A DNA stretch of 5,611 bases from Tannerellaceae bacterium. GTDB lineage: Bacteria; Bacteroidota; Bacteroidia; Bacteroidales; Tannerellaceae. The translations under genes were made by a program, and so were the position numbers. The notes below the pieces were generated by a model. That model searched no databases. It was not told the origin of the DNA and saw only the letters and a list, made by a program, of their open reading frames with translations. The stretch covers positions 1-5,611 of the forward strand of contig JAIRZN010000150.1 in assembly GCA_031267205.1 (NCBI GenBank). Reading direction: 5' to 3'. Below, one piece after another: positions 1 to 5,611 of this stretch; within the stretch, counting starts at the first letter, position 1, and each line of letters starts with the position of its first letter.

Positions 1-63
1 TTTCCGGCCGTAAATCTTCCCCAGACAAGACGGGAACAGGATTATATATTTCAGGGGAGGCAT
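1..63. other. Left-edge stretch, probably the end or start of a neighbouring gene; frame unresolved
   Basis: This stretch is visibly less AT-rich than the bases that follow, which suggests it belongs to a gene cut by the window edge. Three readings are open. On the plus strand, one frame ends in TAA at 63-65 with the tail GTGLYISGEA, and another ends in TAA at 70-72 with the tail DYIFQGRHKK. On the minus strand, an ATG at 63-61 opens a frame starting MPPLKYIILF that runs off the edge. No Bacteroides-type promoter is visible for the minus-strand option, so a plus-strand gene ending here is slightly favoured. Twenty codons are too few to name a family or to choose between the readings. Confidence 0.25.
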
Positions 64-104
64 AAAAAATAACAGTTATTTAAGAAAAGGAAGTTGCTTT
101 TTGT

Positions 105-137
105 TTTGGAAAAATTAAGAATAATGTACTATATTTG
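105..137 (+). promoter_or_regulatory. Bacteroides-type sigma-70 promoter
   Basis: TTTG at 105-108 and TATATTTG at 130-137 match the Bacteroidetes housekeeping promoter (-33 TTTG, -7 TAnnTTTG) exactly, with a 21-bp spacer inside the usual 19-21 range. Transcription would start near 143-146 and run rightwards. It is the only full match seen upstream of the thioredoxin-like gene. Whether it drives that gene or a short leader RNA depends on the terminator-like hairpin at 261-292. Confidence 0.6.
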
Positions 138-145
138 CGTCAGCA

Positions 146-161
146 TTAAACGAACGTTTAA
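146..161. promoter_or_regulatory. Perfect inverted repeat at the predicted transcription start; possible operator
   Basis: TTAAACGAACGTTTAA consists of two perfect 7-base arms around AA. It begins about 8 bases after the -7 element, so it lies over or just past the predicted start point. A dimeric repressor bound here would block initiation. As RNA it would form only a weak stem of about 6 bp with a GAAC loop. The symmetry is seen directly; the operator role is inference, and no regulator gene is present in the window. Confidence 0.35.
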
Positions 162-260
162 ATTAGACAGTTTGTTTTTTTAGACACTTCTAATATCCTT
201 GATTACAAGCGTTTTGTACGGTACGTATATTTCTTTATCATGGTAGATTGACGGAATTGG

Positions 261-292
261 AGAGGGGGCTATTAATTGCTTCTTCTCTTTTT
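261..292 (+). terminator. Weak terminator-like hairpin with T-run in the leader
   Basis: AGAGGGGG (261-268) can pair with TCTTCTCT (281-288), giving five Watson-Crick and three G-U pairs around a 12-base loop. The 3' arm leads straight into a T-run ending at 292. The shape resembles an intrinsic terminator, but the G-U pairs and long loop make it weak. If it works, the promoter at 105-137 would yield an RNA of about 150 bases, or the leader would be attenuated before the coding region. Confidence 0.25.
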
Positions 293-339
293 ATATACAG
301 GCCTTTACGGTGTGGTGCGTAGTGGGAGGGTTTATTGTT

Positions 340-391
340 GACAATTAATTCCGACAAAAATCGCCTTTTCGCAGGGCGTTCGGGAGTTGTC
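340..391 (+). other. Possible folded RNA element in the leader
   Basis: Three nested pairings are visible: GACAA (340-344) with TTGTC (387-391), TTCCGA (349-354) with TCGGGA (380-385, one G-U), and CGCCT (362-366) with GGGCG (374-378, one G-U). They are separated by small internal loops. No T-run follows, so this is not a terminator. It resembles no riboswitch class I can name. Arms this short can arise by chance in a region of this size. Confidence 0.25.
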
Positions 392-516
392 TAAAAGCAG
401 CTCGCAAATCATTTCAGGAATAAAATTTAAACAGACACTGAATATTTCTTACAAAATACAAAGGGATATTAAATTATTGTATTATCTTTAGCCCGTCATA
501 ACCTTTTTGTGGGAAT

Positions 517-523
517 AGGGAGG
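517..523 (+). promoter_or_regulatory. Ribosome binding site that sets the start at 530
   Basis: AGGGAGG lies 6 bases before the ATG at 530. The upstream in-frame GTG at 509 comes before this site and would place it inside the coding region, so the ATG is the better start. A purine-rich Shine-Dalgarno this good is not the rule in Bacteroidales, which makes it informative. Confidence 0.7.
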
Positions 524-529
524 TGTAAT

Positions 530-1618
530 ATGAAAAGAATTCATTTGATAATAAGCATGTTTGCATTTCTGCTGTCTTGCGGCGGAGATGCAGTTTACCG
601 GATTGAAGGCAGGCTGTCGAATCTGGAGGGTCAGTTTGTGTATGCTGTTTTCGAATCGGAAGACCGGAATGTGGTAGATACGGTCGTCTGTCATAAGCCC
701 GGAGAGTTCAGGATAGAACGCAACAAGGAGGATTTTAACCAGGTCACTCTTTTGTTTGAAGACAAGTCTTTATGGTTTACCGTTTATCTGACGGATACGG
801 ACGATAAGATTACGATCACGGGAGATATGAGATACCCCACCTTATTACAAGCCAAAGGCGGACACCTCAACAACGAACTGTCTGCAATACGAAAAACATT
901 GACCCCTCTGCTCAAGGAACGCGAGGATTTGCTCAACATACAGAAAAACAATCCTATTGATCCGAACGATATAACGTCAAGGCTTACCAACATCAACCAT
1001 CAGCTTAGCGAAGATGCGTTAGCTTATATCCATGAGCGCCCGGAAGAAACCGCCTCCGTGGTTTTAATAAAGACCTTCCTTTTGAACCCTGATGATACGC
1101 GACAGTTAGACGAGCTGCTGATTATGCTTAATCCTGAGCTGAAGGATTTTTTCCTTGTGAAGGAGCTTGAGCAGTACAGCGAAAGGGCCAAGCGTACTTC
1201 CTTGGGCGCGGAAGCTCCCAATTTCACGGTTAAGAATATCTACGGCAAAGTAGTTAGCTTAGACTCTTTCCCGCAAAAGTACCTGCTCCTTACCTTTACG
1301 GCTCCATGGTGCGATATGTGCCGGACGGATGATTTATTCCTTGACGAGATAGATGGAAAGTACGACGACGGACAGCTTGAGCAACTATTAGTCAGCTTGG
1401 ATGACGATATGCAGACGCTGAAGGAGGTGCTGAAAAAGGACAGCATACAATGGAACCTCGTTACCGATTCCGCCGGACAGGCGACCATGATGCTCGACTT
1501 ATATAATGTGAGCGCCCTGCCGCGTTGCTTCCTGATTGACGAGGAAGGGAAAATCATCCTCAAGACCGATAACGGAATAGAAATAAAACAAACGCTTGAA
1601 AATTTAATAACAGATTAA
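530..1618 (+). CDS. DUF4369 / thioredoxin-like (TlpA/ResA-type) lipoprotein
   Basis: Predicted thiol-disulfide oxidoreductase of 362 residues, exported and lipid-anchored. Residues 1-17 form a lipoprotein signal ending in FLLSC (lipidated Cys17). The residues after it (GGDA) lack the acidic surface-export signal of Bacteroides, so a periplasm-facing anchor is likely. Residues about 23-110 (YRIEG onward) match the beta-rich DUF4369 N-terminal domain; a helical linker follows to about 224. The thioredoxin fold, about 225-362, carries APWCDMC with Cys261 and Cys264, and a cis-Pro loop LPRC at 331-333. The ATG at 530 is chosen over an in-frame GTG at 509 because it starts the signal peptide and has AGGGAGG 6 bases upstream. 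Family members reduce or exchange disulfides in envelope proteins; the substrate here is unknown. Cys333, two residues after the cis-Pro, is unusual. The gene probably shares a transcript with the ComM gene 36 bases downstream. Confidence 0.88.
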   Translation: MKRIHLIISMFAFLLSCGGDAVYRIEGRLSNLEGQFVYAVFESEDRNVVDTVVCHKPGEFRIERNKEDFNQVTLLFEDKSLWFTVYLTDTDDKITITGDMRYPTLLQAKGGHLNNELSAIRKTLTPLLKEREDLLNIQKNNPIDPNDITSRLTNINHQLSEDALAYIHERPEETASVVLIKTFLLNPDDTRQLDELLIMLNPELKDFFLVKELEQYSERAKRTSLGAEAPNFTVKNIYGKVVSLDSFPQKYLLLTFTAPWCDMCRTDDLFLDEIDGKYDDGQLEQLLVSLDDDMQTLKEVLKKDSIQWNLVTDSAGQATMMLDLYNVSALPRCFLIDEEGKIILKTDNGIEIKQTLENLITD

Positions 1619-1654
1619 CCTGCTCCATAATTCCATCAATAAAAACCCTTAATT

Positions 1655-3193
1655 ATGTTAGTTAAAACCTATGCCGCAGCCGTCCAGGGCTTATCGGCGA
1701 CAATAGTAGTGATAGAGGTAGATTGCACAAGAGGCATCCAGTTCTTTTTAGTAGGGCTGCCCGATGTTGCCGTGCGCGAGAGTCACGAACGTATAATATC
1801 CGCTATGCGTACGAATGGTTACCAGTTCCCGCGCAATCGCATTGTTATCAACATGGCCCCTGCTGATATTCGTAAGGAGGGTTCGTCTTACGACCTCTCC
1901 TTGGCTATCGGCATCATGGCGGGCGCTAAAGCAATAGACACGGCCCGCCTTAGCGAGTTCGTTATCATGGGCGAACTGTCTCTCGACGGCAGCCTGCAGC
2001 CGATAAAAGGCGCGCTTTCTATCGCTTTGCAAGCGAAAGAGGAAGGATTTAAAGGACTTATCCTGCCGCGCCAGAATGCTCCCGAAGCTGCCGTTGTCGA
2101 GGGGATAAATGTCTATGGTATGGAAAATATCAAGGAGGTTGTCGAGTTTATCGACGGGAAGCGGGAGGTTGAGCCTGTTGTCTTCAATGTCGCTGATGAG
2201 TTTTATGCGCTCCGCGAGCTTTTTGAAGACGATTATTCTGCTGTACGGGGGCAGGAGAACGTCAAGCGCGCCCTTGAAGTGGCCGCCGCCGGAGGGCATA
2301 ACCTGTTGATGATAGGGCCTCCGGGTAGCGGAAAATCTATGATGGCTAAGCGGCTTCCTTCTATCCTTCCTCCACTGACGATTCAGGAATCTTTGGAGAC
2401 AACAAAGATATATTCCGTAGCGGGGAAGACGGACAAAGGGACTTCGCTGATGGTAAAGCGACCTTTCCGCTCGCCTCACCATACTATCTCAAACGTGGCA
2501 ATGGTCGGAGGCGGATCTGTCCCGCAGCCCGGCGAAATTAGCCTGGCTCATAACGGCGTCCTGTTTCTCGACGAGCTTCCGGAATTTAATCGCAACGTGC
2601 TTGAGGTGATGCGCCAGCCGCTGGAGGATCGGTGCATAACTATTTCGCGTGCGCGGTGTGCGGTTGATTATCCGGCGGGCTTTATGCTGGTCAGCTCCAT
2701 GAATCCTTGCCCTTGCGGATATTATAACCATCCCGAACGGCAATGTATATGCCCGGCCGGCGCGGCGAAGAAATATATCAACCGTATTTCTGGTCCACTG
2801 CTCGACCGCATTGATATACAGATTGAGACTACCCCCGTCGAATTTGAAACAATATCCGAACGTACTCCTTCGGAAGCGAGCGAAATGATCCGCAAAAGGG
2901 TGATAGCTGCGCGCGATATACAGAGGGAGCGTTTCAAGGACTTCCCCGGCATATATTGTAATGCGCAGATGACTACGGAGCTGCTCTATAATTACGTAGC
3001 GCCTGATGCCGCAGGCATGGCGCAGCTCAAGAAAGCGATGGAGTACCTCAGCCTCTCCGCACGTGCATACGATCGTATACTTAAGGTCTCGCGCACCATC
3101 GCCGATCTGGAAGGCTCCGCGAACGTCGAAGCCTGCCACTTGGCCGAGGCCATAAACTATCGCAGCCTTGATCGCGAGAACTGGGGAGCGTAG
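1655..3193 (+). CDS. comM: YifB/ComM family Mg-chelatase-like AAA+ ATPase
   Basis: Full-length 512-residue member of the YifB/ComM family; E. coli YifB is of similar length. In naturally transformable bacteria ComM is a hexameric helicase that promotes branch migration while incoming DNA recombines with the chromosome; that role is known from other phyla and only inferred here. The order is a ChlI-like N-terminal domain (about 20-140, with GLPDVAVRES and MAPADIRKEG), the AAA+ core (about 195-400) and the Mg-chelatase C-terminal domain (about 408-505). Visible motifs are Walker A GPPGSGKS (221-228), Walker B VLFLDE (Asp306, Glu307), a cysteine cluster NPCPCG plus CIC (Cys352, 354, 364, 366) that may bind zinc, and GPLLDRID with a likely arginine finger at Arg385. 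The protein has no signal peptide and is cytoplasmic. No Shine-Dalgarno is visible; the start follows an A-rich stretch, as is common in this phylum. It is not a cobalt or magnesium chelatase despite the domain name. Confidence 0.95.
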   Translation: MLVKTYAAAVQGLSATIVVIEVDCTRGIQFFLVGLPDVAVRESHERIISAMRTNGYQFPRNRIVINMAPADIRKEGSSYDLSLAIGIMAGAKAIDTARLSEFVIMGELSLDGSLQPIKGALSIALQAKEEGFKGLILPRQNAPEAAVVEGINVYGMENIKEVVEFIDGKREVEPVVFNVADEFYALRELFEDDYSAVRGQENVKRALEVAAAGGHNLLMIGPPGSGKSMMAKRLPSILPPLTIQESLETTKIYSVAGKTDKGTSLMVKRPFRSPHHTISNVAMVGGGSVPQPGEISLAHNGVLFLDELPEFNRNVLEVMRQPLEDRCITISRARCAVDYPAGFMLVSSMNPCPCGYYNHPERQCICPAGAAKKYINRISGPLLDRIDIQIETTPVEFETISERTPSEASEMIRKRVIAARDIQRERFKDFPGIYCNAQMTTELLYNYVAPDAAGMAQLKKAMEYLSLSARAYDRILKVSRTIADLEGSANVEACHLAEAINYRSLDRENWGA

Positions 3194-3198
3194 CGATA

Positions 3199-4674
3199 TT
3201 ATTCAAATCCTATCTGTTTGGCAGTTGTCTTCACGGCGGCGTGTTGAAGCGCATAAGGACTAACCGTTACCTCTCCGTCTACTAATTCCGGGATATTAAA
3301 CGAATAAAGCAGGTAGTCGTAGTAGTCGGGGCTTTTCTGGGGAAGAAGGAAGGGCTTCGATGGGCGTCCGCTCTCGTCTATGTGCGCAAAGTAGGGGAGG
3401 GTATACAGACCGTTCTCGCGGCGGCTGCTGACGGCCACCCAGCGGCTGTTGCGGCCCCAGGAATGGTAGCTGTCGGTATCCTCGCTGTTAAGCGGCGACA
3501 TGTCTATCTCCTCCCCGCGTTCGAGATCTATCATGCGTATCTCCGCATCCTTGTGCCAGATGGGAAATTGGCCGTAGGCTGTCTCCGTATACATCAGGAA
3601 ACGTCCGTCGGGAGATATGCGCGGGAAGGATGCGCTATGCTCGCCGTTCGGGACAACAGTGTCGACAAGTGCGCCCGTGCGTCCCTGAGATTCGTCGAAG
3701 GGTGTGCGGCAGATAGCGTACCTGATTTGTTCATACGAGACCGGCATCGGCAGGGCGGGAGCGGAGCAATAGTACAGCCAGGCCCCGTCGGGCGAGAACG
3801 ACGGGAATGTTTCATATGCCTCCTTCGTCAGTATGGAAGCGGCGGAGAGGATTGCTTGCTTTTCCACGTCGTAAACAACCACGTCGGACTCCAGATCGAA
3901 TACTTCCATCTTCCTCTCCTTCACGGCATGGAAGAATTGCTTTACGTCGTTGACCGAAGCGGCGATATAACGCCCCGACGGATGCCAATACGGGTAGGTC
4001 ATATTGCTGACAGTCCGCTCCGTGAGCGTGTTGAGCTTTTCTATATTGCCGGCGGAGACTATATAGGTGCCGCCATACGCCGCCCGCGTATGGAACATCA
4101 TCTGCTGCGGATCGCCGTTGCAAAAACTGTGGCAATTGACGCAATTGTAGTCCATCATGTCATTTTTGATGATTACTCTCTCCTCAAAAGTTTCCAGGTT
4201 ACGCTGGTATATGCCGACTATATGCCATTTCTCATACCCCGGCTCAATCAGGCGGTAGACCAGCCGGCTGTCTATCGGGTCGGAGCTGATGTTTATATGG
4301 AACGGCTTCCAGGCAATTGTAAGGCCGTCGGCTTGCCGAGTTACTACGCGCACGCTGAGGGAACGTCCGGCGTTTCCTTTCAATAGCTTTCTCCAGTCGC
4401 CGGGTTTGATGGATACGTGTTTTCCGGCGCGCAGGCGGAGGGTCTGCCCGTCGTCGCCTGCGATGTCTACCGAAGCCGTCTTCACGTCGCCCTCGATGCG
4501 GAAATTCAGCGGAGCTATGTTCGGCGGGACGGTTACGCCGTCGTAATCGGGGAATATACGCGGGCGCTCATCGCTCGTCAGGGATGCGCCGGTTTGTTCG
4601 CCGCACCCTGTTGGGAGGAGGATGGAGAAAACGGAGAGAGCGACTATTGTCAATAAGGTGTATCGTTTCATCAT
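3199..4674 (-). CDS. Haem-motif (CxxCH) PD40/TolB-like beta-propeller lipoprotein
   Basis: 491-residue exported protein. It starts MMKR with a hydrophobic segment and a relaxed lipobox PTGC (Cys24), so it is probably a lipoprotein. Residues about 40-165 form a beta-rich N-terminal region I do not recognise. A single c-type haem motif CVNCH follows (Cys178, Cys181, His182), with another cysteine at 185 and possible distal ligands Met192, Met193 or His195. The rest, about 225-440, has TolB/PD40 propeller repeats: YWHPSGRYIA (229-238), FSPDGAWLYY (293-302), ISPDGRFLMY (353-362) and the degenerate SWGRNSRWVA (405-414). Similar Bacteroides proteins are often labelled cytochrome c biogenesis or TolB-like, but this is neither TolB of the Tol-Pal system nor a Ccm protein by what is visible. 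It is translationally coupled to the upstream gene (TAATG), with GAAAGG 8 bases before the start. Haem attachment is predicted from the motif only; function unknown. Confidence 0.85.
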   Translation of the reverse strand: MMKRYTLLTIVALSVFSILLPTGCGEQTGASLTSDERPRIFPDYDGVTVPPNIAPLNFRIEGDVKTASVDIAGDDGQTLRLRAGKHVSIKPGDWRKLLKGNAGRSLSVRVVTRQADGLTIAWKPFHINISSDPIDSRLVYRLIEPGYEKWHIVGIYQRNLETFEERVIIKNDMMDYNCVNCHSFCNGDPQQMMFHTRAAYGGTYIVSAGNIEKLNTLTERTVSNMTYPYWHPSGRYIAASVNDVKQFFHAVKERKMEVFDLESDVVVYDVEKQAILSAASILTKEAYETFPSFSPDGAWLYYCSAPALPMPVSYEQIRYAICRTPFDESQGRTGALVDTVVPNGEHSASFPRISPDGRFLMYTETAYGQFPIWHKDAEIRMIDLERGEEIDMSPLNSEDTDSYHSWGRNSRWVAVSSRRENGLYTLPYFAHIDESGRPSKPFLLPQKSPDYYDYLLYSFNIPELVDGEVTVSPYALQHAAVKTTAKQIGFE

Positions 4675-4676
4675 TA
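4672..4676 (-). promoter_or_regulatory. TAATG stop/start overlap coupling the two minus-strand genes
   Basis: Read on the minus strand, TAA of the upstream gene and ATG of the lipoprotein gene share one base (4674). Ribosomes ending the first gene can restart directly, which usually keeps products in a fixed ratio. GAAAGG, 8 bases before the ATG, may help the restart. A second in-frame ATG follows at once (codon 2), so the true start could be either. Confidence 0.8.
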
Positions 4677-5611
4677 TACAGGCCTTTCGGGCGGTTTTAT
4701 GAATTGTGCGTAGTAATAATATGTGTCGCCATACTGCCTTGCGAGTAATGCCGGCAGGGCGCTTCCCGTGCTTTGAACATATCCGCGGAAGCGACTATAA
4801 ACAGCGGGGTCAATGGAGTACGAGCGGAGAGCTTCGGGATTGTTCTCCACCGCCGTGTAGAAAAGGCAGATGGCTTCCTGATATAATACCGGCAGCCTTT
4901 CGCCCTTTAGCGGCTCCATATAATGCATGAAGGCGCCAAGATCTTTGTAAAGGAGGAGGTATCCCATGCCATACGCAAAGGCAGCCTTATTGTCGGGATG
5001 ATCGTCAAGCAGGGAGGCTATCGTTCTCGGCAGCGTCTTAGTAAGGTCATGCGGGTTGTCGGTGACGGGATTCAGGCGGCGGCGTTCTGCTACCCATCCT
5101 TCCTCGCGGGATGCTTCGGGGGTAAGCAAACGGCGGAACTCTTCCATGCCGGATTTATGGAAGGCCGTCTTCTCAAGTATCCCTATGTATTTAGCCGCAG
5201 CCTTGTACTCTTCGTTCACGATGTACGTCTCAATCAACCGCCGCATCAGGCGCGTCTGTACGTTGCGCTCCGAGCTGAGCACGCCTACGAAGGCAAACCG
5301 TTGCGCAGCGTTCGTATGATTCAACAGCCAGGCGACTTCGGCAGCTTCAATCAGTCCGAGGCGGGTCTTAGGATCATGCGGTATAAATCCCTCCTCCCCT
5401 ATCTGGCGAAGGCGCATCAGGTTATCATTGAAAGCTCCCGTATAGGCATACGCCAGGTTTGCGTATACCAGCGCATCTTTGTCCCTTACCGGATGCGTGG
5501 ATGCGTGGGCGGCGATAGCTTCCCACCGTCCCTCGCGGGCCAAGCTGTCGTACATGTACGCCTGCTCAAGCGGATGCCCTCCGTAGATAATTGCAAGAAG
5601 CGCGGCGACCG
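4674..5611 (-). CDS. DUF6057-like membrane protein with TPR-like C-terminal region (N-terminus outside window)
   Basis: Only the last 311 codons are visible; the frame stays open to the right edge, so the ATG at 5555 is internal rather than the start. The first visible residues, VAALLAIIYGG, look like the end of a transmembrane helix, and the family (assigned from memory as DUF6057, not by a search) has several such helices before a soluble tail. The tail is helical with TPR-like units, for example around DSLAREGRWEAI to LVYANLAYAYTGAF, LIETYIVNEEYKAAAKYIGIL, and YQEAICLFYTAVENNPEAL. It ends with an aromatic motif YGDTYYYYAQF just before the stop. TPR repeats usually hold protein partners, and the coupled lipoprotein downstream is the obvious candidate, but that is inference. 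No catalytic motif is seen. Which side of the membrane the tail lies on cannot be judged from this fragment. Confidence 0.75.
   Translation of the reverse strand, partial: VAALLAIIYGGHPLEQAYMYDSLAREGRWEAIAAHASTHPVRDKDALVYANLAYAYTGAFNDNLMRLRQIGEEGFIPHDPKTRLGLIEAAEVAWLLNHTNAAQRFAFVGVLSSERNVQTRLMRRLIETYIVNEEYKAAAKYIGILEKTAFHKSGMEEFRRLLTPEASREEGWVAERRRLNPVTDNPHDLTKTLPRTIASLLDDHPDNKAAFAYGMGYLLLYKDLGAFMHYMEPLKGERLPVLYQEAICLFYTAVENNPEALRSYSIDPAVYSRFRGYVQSTGSALPALLARQYGDTYYYYAQFIKPPERPV

Larger units (their letters stand above)
64..529 (+). other. AT-rich non-coding region and probable long leader of the thioredoxin-like gene
   Basis: About 465 bases hold no convincing gene on either strand; the only open frames are short and have no recognisable content. 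In order, the region contains a 7-bp palindrome with a 1-base centre (67-81), a strong promoter match (105-137), a palindrome just past the expected start point (146-161), a hairpin followed by a T-run (261-292), a second multi-part fold (340-391), and the ribosome binding site of the next gene (517-523). If the promoter serves the gene at 530, its leader is roughly 385 bases, which is long for a bacterial mRNA. It could instead hold a separate small RNA. No tRNA or known riboswitch was recognised. Confidence 0.6.

Noticed and set aside
67..81. AAATAACAGTTATTT palindrome as a terminator for the left-edge gene
   Set aside because: The stem is almost all A-T and no T-run follows on the plus strand. 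On the minus strand a T-run follows, but there is no minus-strand gene upstream for it to end.
171..201. Second promoter candidate: TTTG (171-174), 19-bp spacer, TATCCTTG (194-201)
   Set aside because: One mismatch in the -7 element, and it lies downstream of a perfect match at 105-137. Too weak to annotate, though it could act as an extra start.
338..349. TTGACAATTAAT, identical to the -35 region of the E. coli trp promoter
   Set aside because: The host looks like Bacteroidales, whose housekeeping promoters use TTTG/TAnnTTTG, and no matching -10 box lies at the right distance. The resemblance is probably chance.
483..490. TATCTTTA close to the thioredoxin-like gene as a -7 element
   Set aside because: One mismatch, and no TTTG at the expected distance upstream.
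509..529. GTG start extending the thioredoxin-like protein by 7 residues
   Set aside because: It would put charged and polar residues ahead of the signal peptide and lies upstream of the ribosome binding site at 517-523.
1748..2482. Open frame of 244 codons on the minus strand
   Set aside because: Antisense to the ComM core, whose Walker motifs establish the coding strand. No recognisable content.
2315..2812. Mg/Co-chelatase (ChlI/BchI/CobN-type) function for the ATPase
   Set aside because: The ChlI-like domain names are misleading: length, domain order and the NPCPCG/CIC cysteine cluster are those of YifB/ComM, and no pigment or cobalamin genes are nearby.
3382..4386. Long open frame of 334 codons on the plus strand
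   Set aside because: It lies wholly opposite the haem-motif lipoprotein gene, which has a signal peptide, CxxCH and propeller repeats. The antisense product shows no domain; it is a by-product of GC-rich codons.

Overview
The window looks like a Bacteroidales chromosome segment, possibly from the Parabacteroides/Tannerellaceae side, though the genus is a guess. Three things suggest this: a promoter of the Bacteroides type (TTTG, 21-bp spacer, TAnnTTTG) at 105-137; a DUF4369-thioredoxin lipoprotein of the kind common in this order; and a lipoprotein combining a CxxCH haem motif with a PD40/TolB-like propeller, next to a membrane-anchored TPR-like protein. Nothing in the window marks it as mobile: no transposase, integrase, tRNA, CRISPR array or long repeat was seen.

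Layout. Positions 1-63 are the edge of something whose frame and strand cannot be settled. Positions 64-529 are an AT-rich stretch with no convincing gene. It holds one good promoter, a 16-bp palindrome just after the predicted start point, a terminator-like hairpin with a T-run, and a second possible folded element. On the plus strand follow a thiol-disulfide lipoprotein (530-1618) and, 36 bases later, a full-length YifB/ComM AAA+ ATPase (1655-3193); these are probably co-transcribed. On the minus strand, read from the right edge, are a DUF6057-like protein with the end of a membrane helix and a TPR-like tail (5611-4674, cut by the window edge) and the haem-motif/propeller lipoprotein (4674-3199). 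These two share one base at a TAATG stop/start and must be a coupled unit. The two transcription units converge with only 5 bases between their stop codons.

How the genes may work together. The plus-strand pair joins an envelope redox protein to a cytoplasmic DNA-processing ATPase, so a shared pathway is not obvious and the linkage may be only operonic. The minus-strand pair is the part most likely to be an undescribed system: an inner-membrane/TPR protein made in strict coupling with an exported lipoprotein that can carry covalent haem on a beta-propeller. Its function is unknown. A role in envelope redox or scaffold assembly is inference only.
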